19,502 bases of DNA from Prolixibacteraceae bacterium (GTDB lineage Bacteria > Bacteroidota > Bacteroidia > Bacteroidales > Prolixibacteraceae), in the NCBI GenBank assembly GCA_014380255.1, contig JACMKG010000210.1, positions 1 to 19,502 on the forward strand, in the 5' to 3' direction. The notes under the pieces are model-generated. The model was not told the DNA's origin. It ran no database searches and saw nothing but the letters and a program-made list of their open reading frames with translations. The translations under genes were made by a program, and so were the position numbers. Shown here piece by piece: positions 13,536-19,502 of this stretch. The first letter of the stretch is position 1. Each line of letters opens with the position of its first letter.

Positions 13536-14471
13536 ATGTTTTACCACGTAAAAGAATTACAGTTCAACGCCAAGGTGTCACAACCTGATGTACGTTTCGC
13601 TAAGCTCCTACTCGAACAATTTGGAGGCGGGAATGGAGAACTAAAGGCAGCGATGCAATATTTTGTCCAGGCATTTGCCGCCAGAAAGCCTTATCCCGAC
13701 AAATACGACTTACTGATGGATATTGCTACTGAAGAATTCAGTCACCTTGAAATTGTAGGCGCAACCATTCAAATGCTTTTAACCGGAGTAAACGGAGATT
13801 TAAAGAATGCTGCTGATGAATCAGATCTTACCAAAATGCTGGACGGCAAGACTGCCAAGCAGGAATACATTCACCATGCCATCATGCATCCTCATTTCTT
13901 CGTTTTAAGTGGAGGTGGTCCGATGCTTACTGATAGCCAGGGAATTCCATGGACGAGCGCCTATGTCAATGCAGACGGTGATTTAACCGTTGACCTTCGT
14001 TCAGATATTGCTGCTGAAAGCCGTGCCAAACTTGTATACGAATATCTGTTAGGCTTTACCGATGACCCGCTGGTAAAAGAAACACTTCGTTTCTTGATGA
14101 CCAGAGAAGTAGCCCACTTCCAAATGTTCCAGGCTGCCTTGGAAAGCATCCAACCTAACTTCCCTCCAGGAATTCTTCAAAGTGATCCTCGCCATAGCAA
14201 TAAGTATTTCAACATGTCACAGGGTGAAGATTTCAAAGGTCCATGGAATGAAGGGAAAAGCCCTGAATTGGGTGAAGATTGGAAATACATAGATGACCCA
14301 ATCGAACATGTTCGTCAAACCGATGGTTTGCTGCGCGAACAAACGGAAGGTTCAACCCGCACTGAAAAGTCAGTACAAAAAACCAATAAGCTTTTAAGTG
14401 CCGAACGTAAGGGGCAGATCGAGGAATCGATGACTACAGTCAATGGTGAAATGAGCTGGAATCGCATGTAA
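13536..14471 (+). CDS. Manganese catalase
   Basis: A 311-aa non-haem catalase that disproportionates H2O2 to water and oxygen at a dimanganese centre, in the cytoplasm. Ligands can be placed by pattern: E35 (GGGNGELKAAMQY), E67 and H70 (ATEEFSHLE), E161 (AAESRAKLVYEYL) and H194 (REVAHFQMF), the same glutamate-histidine set known from the Lactiplantibacillus and Thermus enzymes. The SGGGPM.TDSQG.PW segment (125-140) is also typical. The family core ends near residue 240; the C-terminal tail from about 245 is charged and probably flexible. The start MFYHVKELQFNAKV is the standard N-terminus. A strong hairpin at 14552-14597 ends the transcript. It is a separate unit placed after the flavoenzyme relic. 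Confidence 0.95.
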   Translation: MFYHVKELQFNAKVSQPDVRFAKLLLEQFGGGNGELKAAMQYFVQAFAARKPYPDKYDLLMDIATEEFSHLEIVGATIQMLLTGVNGDLKNAADESDLTKMLDGKTAKQEYIHHAIMHPHFFVLSGGGPMLTDSQGIPWTSAYVNADGDLTVDLRSDIAAESRAKLVYEYLLGFTDDPLVKETLRFLMTREVAHFQMFQAALESIQPNFPPGILQSDPRHSNKYFNMSQGEDFKGPWNEGKSPELGEDWKYIDDPIEHVRQTDGLLREQTEGSTRTEKSVQKTNKLLSAERKGQIEESMTTVNGEMSWNRM

Positions 14472-14480
14472 AGAATAAAA

Positions 14481-14494
14481 AAGTCGTACGACTT
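14481..14494. promoter_or_regulatory. 14-bp perfect palindrome AAGTCGTACGACTT
   Basis: The sequence is its own reverse complement over 14 bp and begins 9 bp after the catalase stop. With no loop it is better suited to binding a dimeric protein than to forming an RNA hairpin. No partner gene is evident. Confidence 0.35.
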
Positions 14495-14551
14495 ACGTGA
14501 TACCAATCATTTATTCTAACCACTGATGAAGGTTTATGCATGACAGAGCCC

Positions 14552-14597
14552 ATAATCATTAGGAATATCAAGATACATTGCTATTCCTAATGATTAT
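14552..14597 (+). terminator. Hairpin terminator after manganese catalase
   Basis: A perfect 16-bp stem (14552-14567 with 14582-14597, ATAATCATTAGGAATA) with a 14-nt loop, followed by TTATTTCTG. The stem is A/T-rich and the T-tract imperfect, but its length and its position 80 bp after the catalase stop support termination. It is symmetric enough to act in both directions. Confidence 0.7.
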
Positions 14598-14728
14598 TTA
14601 TTTCTGTTGATTAGGAATGAAGTGGATTTAAAAGGATTTGTGATTCAGATAATTTTTAAGATGTGGCTCTGATCCTTCTTGTTTAGCAACTTGTTGATAA
14701 TCCTTTAATTCTTAATAATTGACAAAAG

Positions 14729-15460
14729 ATGCCTGAAGGTCCTTCAGTGGTTTTATTAAAAGAAGAGGTACAACAGTTTACAGGCGCTCAGATAATTGCC
14801 GTAAAAGGAAATAGTAAAATTGATCAAAGCCGCTTAGTGAACAGGACTATTCTTTCATTTAAAAGCTGGGGCAAACATTTTCTTGTATGCTTCGAGGGCT
14901 TTACATTACGGATTCATTTTCTGATGTTTGGCACTTATAGAATCAATGAAGAAAAGATTCAACCCGTTCGTTTAAACCTGACTTTCAATACTGGGGCAAT
15001 CAATCTTTACTCTTGTTCTGTCAAAATACTGGAAGGGGATGTAAATGCACATTATGACTTTAGTTCTGATGTGATGAGCGTTGAGTGGAATCCCCGGAAA
15101 GCAAAAGCAAAACTAAAAAAGGCCCCTCAGGAACTGGTTTGTGATGCACTTTTAGAACAAGATATTTTCTCGGGAGTGGGTAACATTATTAAAAATGAAG
15201 TATTGTACCGCATTGGTGTCCATCCTGAATCGACTGTAGGAAAACTGCCGGCTATCAGAATGAAGAGGCTCATTGAAGAGGCCCGAAATTACAGCTTTGA
15301 TTTCCTGGAATGGAAAAGGCAGTTTGAATTAAAAAAACATTGGCTTGCTCATACTAAGAAAACTTGCTTGCGATGTAATCTTCCAATCATCAAGAAGTAT
15401 ACAGGGATTAAAAACCGCAGAAGCTTTTTTTGTCTGAAATGTCAACGTTTATATTCATAA
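14729..15460 (+). CDS. Fpg/Nei family DNA glycosylase (endonuclease VIII-like)
   Basis: A 243-aa bifunctional DNA glycosylase/AP lyase that removes oxidised bases. After Met removal the catalytic P2-E3 of MPEGPS forms the Schiff base; K49 in KSWGKHF is the conserved beta-hairpin lysine. GVGNIIKNEVLYRIGVHPES (149-168) is the helix-two-turn-helix DNA contact, and the C-terminal zinc finger has C213-x2-C216 and C235-x2-C238 with R230/R231 before the last pair. MPEGPS rather than MPELPE points to the Nei branch. At 243 aa it is slightly shorter than the usual 260-275. Substrate preference (oxidised pyrimidines against 8-oxoguanine) cannot be read with certainty. It stands as its own unit after the catalase terminator; together they form a peroxide-damage pair. 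Confidence 0.9.
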   Translation: MPEGPSVVLLKEEVQQFTGAQIIAVKGNSKIDQSRLVNRTILSFKSWGKHFLVCFEGFTLRIHFLMFGTYRINEEKIQPVRLNLTFNTGAINLYSCSVKILEGDVNAHYDFSSDVMSVEWNPRKAKAKLKKAPQELVCDALLEQDIFSGVGNIIKNEVLYRIGVHPESTVGKLPAIRMKRLIEEARNYSFDFLEWKRQFELKKHWLAHTKKTCLRCNLPIIKKYTGIKNRRSFFCLKCQRLYS

Positions 15461-15626
15461 CACAACCATTGAAGCATTGATGCTTCTCGCTCAACTATCC
15501 GGCTTTCTCCTGTTGCATATATCATAAACAGGAAACAGCAGGATATACCAATTTATTGAATCAACTACCCGCACAAACCCTGACTTGTAAACAATTCAAA
15601 GTATTAATCACTTAAAACATATTCCT

Positions 15627-16784
15627 ATGAGAGCACTCGTTTTCCATAAGATTGGTGATGTGAAAGTAGAAACGGTTAAGGATCCTATTATTGAGAAACC
15701 AACCGACGTAATTATAAAAGTTTCTACTACTGCTATTTGCGGTTCCGACTTACATATTTTAGATGGCATGTTTCCCCAGGTTAAAGACCTTGTATTGGGT
15801 CATGAATTTATGGGTGATGTTGTTGAAGTAGGTAACCTAGTCAAGAAATTTAAGATTGGGGACCGGGTAATTGTACCATTCCCCATTTCCTGTGGTTCTT
15901 GTTGGTTTTGCGAACATTCCTTAACTACCCATTGTGAAAATTCAAACCCTCAGAATTATGGACCTGAAGGGGGTATCCTCAAACAAAAGGGAAGCGGCAT
16001 TTATGGATACACTGATTTATATGGAGGCTATGCCGGTGGTCAGGCTGAATATGCCCGGGTTCTTTATGCCGATGACAACTGCCGGTTGGCTCCCGAAGGT
16101 TTTGAGGACGAAAAAGTGCTGTTTTTAACCGATATCTTTCCCACCGGATATGCTTCCATCGATTGGGCTCAGATGCGTGGCGGAGAAACGGTAGCCGTAT
16201 TCGGTTGCGGTCCTGTTGGCTTAATGGCGCAAAAAACAGCCTGGCTAAAAGGTGCTTCAAGGGTTATAGGTCTGGATGTTGAAGAGTACCGAATGAAAGT
16301 TGCCAGGGAAACGTGTATGAGCGAAACCATCAATGTAAAAGATTCACATGCCATCCAAAAAATAAGGGAAATGACCGGCGGACGTGGCGCTGACATTGTG
16401 GTTGATGCCGTTGGAATGGAACCCGACCGATCTATTCTTGACCGTGTTGCCAGTGTGGTACGAATGGAAAAAGGTTCTATTAATGCCTTAAGAATGTGCT
16501 TTGATGCCGTACGTCGTGGAGGTTTTGTTTCGGTTGTAGGGGTGTACGGTATGAACTATGATAATTTTCCACTGGCACAAATCTTTGAAAAAGGTCTCAC
16601 CATCAGATCCGGACAAGTAATGGTTCATAAGTACATCGACCATCTGACCACATTGGTGCGTGAAGGAAAAATTGTATTGAACGACATTATTTCTCATCGT
16701 TTGCCACTTAGTGATGCTGAAATGGCTTACAAGATCTTCCGTGATAAGGAAGATAATTGCGTAAAGGTAGTATTGAAACCATAA
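15627..16784 (+). CDS. Zinc-dependent alcohol dehydrogenase (glutathione-independent formaldehyde dehydrogenase type)
   Basis: A 385-aa medium-chain dehydrogenase. Catalytic zinc ligands are C38 (ICGSDLH), H59-E60 (LGHEFMG) and probably D169 (LTDIFPTGY); the structural zinc is held by C89, C92, C95 and C103 (SCGSCWFCEHSLTTHC). The NAD(P) Rossmann loop is VFGCGPVGLMA at 191-201. The insert between the two zinc regions (about 105-135, with YGPEGGILKQKGSG and YGGYAGGQAEYARV) and LTDIFPTGY match the class near formaldehyde dehydrogenases that do not need glutathione, also annotated as glutathione-dependent formaldehyde dehydrogenase in error. It would oxidise aldehydes or alcohols with NAD+. The length fits the class. 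Upstream 15461-15626 shows no strong promoter; the downstream terminator is at 16930. Confidence 0.9.
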   Translation: MRALVFHKIGDVKVETVKDPIIEKPTDVIIKVSTTAICGSDLHILDGMFPQVKDLVLGHEFMGDVVEVGNLVKKFKIGDRVIVPFPISCGSCWFCEHSLTTHCENSNPQNYGPEGGILKQKGSGIYGYTDLYGGYAGGQAEYARVLYADDNCRLAPEGFEDEKVLFLTDIFPTGYASIDWAQMRGGETVAVFGCGPVGLMAQKTAWLKGASRVIGLDVEEYRMKVARETCMSETINVKDSHAIQKIREMTGGRGADIVVDAVGMEPDRSILDRVASVVRMEKGSINALRMCFDAVRRGGFVSVVGVYGMNYDNFPLAQIFEKGLTIRSGQVMVHKYIDHLTTLVREGKIVLNDIISHRLPLSDAEMAYKIFRDKEDNCVKVVLKP

Positions 16785-16929
16785 GTAAATCCATAAAAAG
16801 GAGAGTATACTGGTTATGCCAAAAGAGAGCTTGTGAAACCTATATTCTTCAGTTGCATTAGTGACTACAATTTATTTATAGCATATCGGATTATGAATTA
16901 ATCCAACAACAATAACAGGCATTTCAATG

Positions 16930-16971
16930 AAAGATCTTATCCGGACCATTAAGAAGGATAAGATCTTTTTA
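16930..16971 (+). terminator. Rho-independent terminator after alcohol dehydrogenase
   Basis: A perfect 13-bp stem (16930-16942 with 16956-16968, AAAGATCTTATCC) closes a 13-nt loop and runs into TTTTTATT. It separates the forward stress genes from the reverse-strand genes that begin at 16987 and may also stop the reverse transcript weakly. Confidence 0.8.
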
Positions 16972-16986
16972 TTGTACCCCACTCCA

Positions 16987-17253
16987 TTACGACGTCAGAG
17001 GCAGTTTATCCTCCCTGACAAATACGTTGGAGGTGTCAGACGTGTAATGGCTAACGGGATGCATGGAAGGCAATCCGATGATATTTTTGGGTTCAATACC
17101 TGCCAAATGAATGGATTGCTCCCGATCAAAAATCATTCTCTTCACGCCCTGCCTGACAAATTTGATCTCATTCGGTGAAGGTTGACTTTGCGCAGCAAGA
17201 TCTAAAGTAGTAATCAGCAAGGTAAAAAGTAAGATGTATCGTGTATTTCTCAT
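16987..17253 (-). CDS. Small secreted protein of unknown function
   Basis: An 88-aa protein from ATG 17253 (a longer frame to 17304 would overlap the end of the upstream gene). MRNTRYILLFTLLITTLDLAAQ is a signal peptide with a probable cleavage after AAQ, giving a mature protein of about 66 aa beginning SQPSPNEIKFVRQGVKRMIF. No domain is recognised. It starts 13 bp after the 161-aa membrane protein gene and is likely cotranscribed. It may be a fragment of a larger secreted protein, since its C-terminus (EDKLPLTS) has no obvious closing structure. Confidence 0.55.
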   Translation of the reverse strand: MRNTRYILLFTLLITTLDLAAQSQPSPNEIKFVRQGVKRMIFDREQSIHLAGIEPKNIIGLPSMHPVSHYTSDTSNVFVREDKLPLTS

Positions 17254-17266
17254 AGGTATTTCATTT

Positions 17267-17752
17267 TCATTTTTCAACCTTTCTGCAAATCCTAATAAAT
17301 GCAAAATGAATCCTGATTATTTTAATTAAGTAAATGATAATGAATAGTCCAACAACCAGCATTGAAATGTTTTCAAAGTTGCCATCGAAATGTTTAAGTA
17401 AATAAAATGTCAATGAAAATACTGTCATTATCAAAATTGCATACAGCGGAATAGAATAAGTCAAATTAATTGCATTCTCCTCAACTGTCCCAGTTATTAG
17501 TAAGGGCAAATTTGTCCTCGTTGAGAACACAATATTTGCAGATTGTAATTTAAAATCGTTGTCATTGAACTCTCCAGTGAATAATATTGTCAGAGAGCGT
17601 GTAAAGTCTTTTCTAAAATCATTTGAGAACATGCAGAATGGAAAGAAGTAGAATTTGTTCTGCTCCTCACTTGAAATCATCTTCTCCTTAAGCAAACGCT
17701 TAAGTTCTGTTTCTTGCCTTAATGAGCTGATCTTGATTCTATAAACAATCAT
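17267..17752 (-). CDS. Membrane protein with two transmembrane helices, unknown function
   Basis: A 161-aa protein with a soluble N-terminal part (1-95) and two predicted membrane segments at about 98-118 (TYSIPLYAILIMTVFSLTFYL) and 128-147 (NISMLVVGLFIIIYLIKIIR), ending in a basic tail. The N-terminal part has an FNDNDFKLQSANIVFSTRTN stretch that reads like a beta-rich ligand or adaptor surface. I recognise no family. The ATG start is preceded by AT-rich sequence, and the small secreted protein gene follows 13 bp downstream in the same direction. Confidence 0.65.
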   Translation of the reverse strand: MIVYRIKISSLRQETELKRLLKEKMISSEEQNKFYFFPFCMFSNDFRKDFTRSLTILFTGEFNDNDFKLQSANIVFSTRTNLPLLITGTVEENAINLTYSIPLYAILIMTVFSLTFYLLKHFDGNFENISMLVVGLFIIIYLIKIIRIHFAFIRICRKVEK

Positions 17753-17975
17753 TTATACTCTCTTATTAAATTAGCTATTACGTCTGTGTATGCGAAAATC
17801 TATGGCGATTCTTTTCGTGATAACAACCTCTCCAGTTAGTTTTCTAATCCTGTTTCAAAGCTATCTTTTAATATGAATTGTTAAACGCTTTTTATTAAAT
17901 ATTCAGCTTATTATTAGGCTAGACAATGAAAAAATGTACTGTTGTATGTGTTTTTTGCTTCTGCAAAGTGGCGTA

Positions 17976-18281
17976 TCAGATTTTAATTGAAAGTTCTAAG
18001 CGTCCGCCAAAACCCAGTTCTACTATTCTTTGAAGGGTTGAAATACGGGCTTCTTTCATGTTATTCTCAATTTTAGATATGTAGGATTTTGTCGTTCCAA
18101 CCTTTTTAGCAAGTTCTTCCTGGGTCATCCCCATTTCTATTCGAGTGTCGTGTATCAATGCACCGATTTTAAAACTTTCATAACCTGCTTCAAGCTCGTC
18201 ACGTTCCTTGGTGCCATGCTTGCCGTAGTTTTTTTCTTTGAACTCTTCAAGAGTCATCAGGTTCTTATTTTTCGTTTTCAT
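17976..18281 (-). CDS. HigA-like XRE antitoxin
   Basis: A 101-aa helix-turn-helix protein. After a lysine-rich start (MKTKNKNLMTLEEFKEK), residues about 41-90 form a Cro/C1-type (XRE) domain: ALIHDTRIEMGMTQEELAKKVGTTKSYISKIENNMKEARISTLQRIVELG, with the recognition helix in GTTKSYISKIE. The Met at 18281 is taken as start because an upstream Met within the toxin overlap would add unrelated residues. It overlaps the end of the toxin gene by 17 bp, an arrangement that couples translation. In HigBA systems the antitoxin binds both toxin and promoter, repressing its own operon. Confidence 0.85.
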   Translation of the reverse strand: MKTKNKNLMTLEEFKEKNYGKHGTKERDELEAGYESFKIGALIHDTRIEMGMTQEELAKKVGTTKSYISKIENNMKEARISTLQRIVELGFGGRLELSIKI

Positions 18282-18612
18282 ATTCGGCTTTAATTTTAAG
18301 TGCGAATTCAATTTCCTTCTTGGGTGTCTTTTGCGATTTCTTTTGAAATCCGTTTGCTAGTACCACTAATTGTCCTTGGTCAAAAAAACAGAAAATACGA
18401 AAGATGTCACTTCCCTGTTGAACCCGAATTTCATAAAGTCCGTCTGTATTCTCAATGTGTTTCAAATACGATTCCGGAACCCTTTGTAAATCTTCAACCA
18501 ATTCAAAAGTCCAGATAATTTTATCTTTTACTTTTTTTGATTGTTTGTCGAAGAAGTCTTGAAAGTAGCTCTTAAAAAAAGTGATCCTTCTATATTTCTG
18601 ATTTTTGTGCAC
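18265..18612 (-). CDS. HigB-like (RelE/Gp49 superfamily) toxin
   Basis: A 115-aa protein from a GTG at 18612 (a TTG at 18639 would give 124 aa). Such toxins are ribosome-dependent mRNA endonucleases. The core is recognised by ITFFKSYFQDFFD (10-22), ENTDGLYEIRV (54-64), FRIFCFFDQGQLVVLANGF (71-89) and QKKSQKTPKKEIEFA (90-104), the standard pattern of Bacteroidota Gp49-type toxins. Toxin before antitoxin is the HigBA order. GTG is favoured because a full TAnnTTTG element (18624 to 18617, reverse) sits inside the N-terminal extension and because family members begin only a few residues before the first beta strand. Confidence 0.82.
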   Translation of the reverse strand: MHKNQKYRRITFFKSYFQDFFDKQSKKVKDKIIWTFELVEDLQRVPESYLKHIENTDGLYEIRVQQGSDIFRIFCFFDQGQLVVLANGFQKKSQKTPKKEIEFALKIKAEYENEK

Positions 18613-18616
18613 AACA

Positions 18617-18624
18617 CAAAGATA
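18617..18624 (-). promoter_or_regulatory. TAnnTTTG -7 element of the HigBA unit
   Basis: On the reverse strand TATCTTTG matches TAnnTTTG at all fixed positions. The predicted transcript start would be close to 18610, almost on the GTG start at 18612-18610, which implies a very short or absent leader. A clear TTG -33 element is not seen at the right distance. Confidence 0.4.
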
Positions 18625-18860
18625 ATAAAGTTTCCCCAAAGTGAAACTTGAGAGTTATATATTTCCAGTCTCGATAGTGCCGATCATTCTGTTAGGATAA
18701 CATTTATCATTTTACGGTCCGGCTCAATACGGGCTAATCTGATAGGCTTCTTTCTAAGAGTTGCTTTTCATACCGAGAACCTTTAGTTCTTTAAATAAAT
18801 CAGCCAAATTATGTTGTTTTCAACGAATATTGACATTTATAGCTATTAGGATTCAACCCT

Positions 18861-19385
18861 TTACTTCAATTTATGATCAAGCTTTAATATCCGAATGATT
18901 CTTTCGTCATTTCTGTTATCCTGGATCGTCTGTCCTTCAATCAAACCAGGGTAGCCTAGTCTCACTTGAATCTTTTGGTATAAGCTTGTCATTATTGGGT
19001 CAATCACAACCCAGTTACAACTTGCCGAGGAATAAGAAGGCCAAAAATAACCTGTATAAATCAATGTATCATTTGCTTTTATCGCGAATGGTAAGCCATG
19101 AACTGAATGTTCAAGATTTTTTATTGCTGCTACTGCTTTGTCTGATACTTCAAAAGTGCATTCTGTCGAATCATAGGATAGAAAATCTGAGTAATAGATT
19201 AAAGGGGTATTTTTTGTAACCACTGAATTTTCATCTATCTGATAGGAATAACCAATCTTTGAATACGTATCAATCAGGTATAGCTCGATCTTTCCATTGG
19301 AGTTTACACTGCTTTCGTTTTTTTCACAACCGCAAGCAATCAAAACAAGTAATCCCACAATTGAAAACAATAATTTAGACTTCAT
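18861..19385 (-). CDS. Lipoprotein of unknown function
   Basis: A 174-aa protein with signal peptide MKSKLLFSIVGLLVLIAC and a lipobox LIAC (C18; C20 is an alternative). The mature part starts with a disordered ENESSVNSN linker. The body carries ELYLIDTYSKIGYSYQID, an LIYYSDFLSYDS segment, NLEHSVHGLPFAIKANDTLIYTGYFWPSYSSASC and VRLGYPGLIEGQTI. I recall similar hypothetical proteins in Bacteroidota, but no assigned function. The aromatic YFWPSYSSASCNWVV and the GYPGLIEG motif look conserved-type. It stands alone, 222 bp upstream of the HigBA unit in reverse orientation, with unassigned sequence between. Confidence 0.75.
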   Translation of the reverse strand: MKSKLLFSIVGLLVLIACGCEKNESSVNSNGKIELYLIDTYSKIGYSYQIDENSVVTKNTPLIYYSDFLSYDSTECTFEVSDKAVAAIKNLEHSVHGLPFAIKANDTLIYTGYFWPSYSSASCNWVVIDPIMTSLYQKIQVRLGYPGLIEGQTIQDNRNDERIIRILKLDHKLK

Positions 19386-19502
19386 AGCCTGATGATTTTT
19401 GAGGTTTTAACTATATAGATGTTATCATATGCTTTTTGGTTGCGTCTCTTTGTTAATGATAACGTTCAGAAGGGTATGCAGTAGCCAACTACATATTTCT
19501 TT

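Noticed and set aside
15471..15486. Inverted repeat GAAGCAT-TG-ATGCTTC after the glycosylase gene as a terminator
   Set aside because: The stem is only 6-7 bp with a tiny loop and there is no T-tract after it.
16927..17178. Forward 83-codon frame after the ADH
   Set aside because: It begins inside the terminator hairpin and runs antisense to the signal-peptide gene; no domain is seen.
18640..18860. Possible decayed gene between HigBA and the lipoprotein
   Set aside because: I found no frame or motif that can be tied to a family in any of the frames examined; left as unassigned.

Overview
The window looks like Bacteroidota chromosome, most likely a Chitinophagales/Sphingobacteriales-type soil or aquatic bacterium (inference). 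It is AT-rich, Shine-Dalgarno sequences are weak or absent, starts are preceded by A-rich leaders, promoters contain TAnnTTTG-like -7 elements, and the families present (DUF6496, DUF892, DUF4142, CsbD, small lipoproteins with a membrane segment) are common in that phylum. I see no rRNA, tRNA, CRISPR array, transposase or integrase.

Layout. 1-393: a long imperfect hairpin built from 11-bp iterations, and a reverse-strand terminator serving csbD. 394-1003: csbD (reverse) diverges from a small DUF6496 gene (forward) that carries a 1-nt frameshift in an A8 run; the space between holds three TGTAACAT boxes. 1018-6346: a tight forward operon of SDR oxidoreductase, topoisomerase IB, Ku and LigD (bacterial non-homologous end joining). 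6450-8846: a large AsmA-like DUF748 envelope protein. 8847-9250: an AT-rich non-coding gap ending in a promoter like that of csbD. 9251-11864: a DUF892 ferritin-like protein, a glycine-zipper GS17M-like protein, five tandem paralogous 34-55 aa disordered hydrophilic proteins, and an acidic disordered protein, closed by a strong terminator. 11977-12882: a DUF4142 lipoprotein and a 55-aa lipoprotein with a membrane segment. 13116-13343: the N-terminal relic of an FAD-dependent oxidoreductase. 13536-16784: manganese catalase, an Fpg/Nei DNA glycosylase and a zinc alcohol/formaldehyde dehydrogenase. 16987-19385: reverse-strand genes, two unknowns, a HigBA-type toxin-antitoxin pair and an unknown lipoprotein. 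The gap 18640-18860 shows nothing I can name.

Taken together, about 16 kb reads as a stress-survival island: DNA break repair (Ku, LigD, possibly TopIB), base repair (Nei-like), peroxide removal (Mn catalase), iron/ferritin-like protection (DUF892), aldehyde detoxification (ADH, SDR), envelope maintenance (DUF748, DUF4142, GS17M-like) and dehydration-type protectants (the hydrophilic array). A box TGTAACA placed 19-20 nt before a TAnnTTTG-like element heads three of the transcription units and suggests shared control. The two most unusual items are this shared promoter element and the array of five small disordered paralogs.
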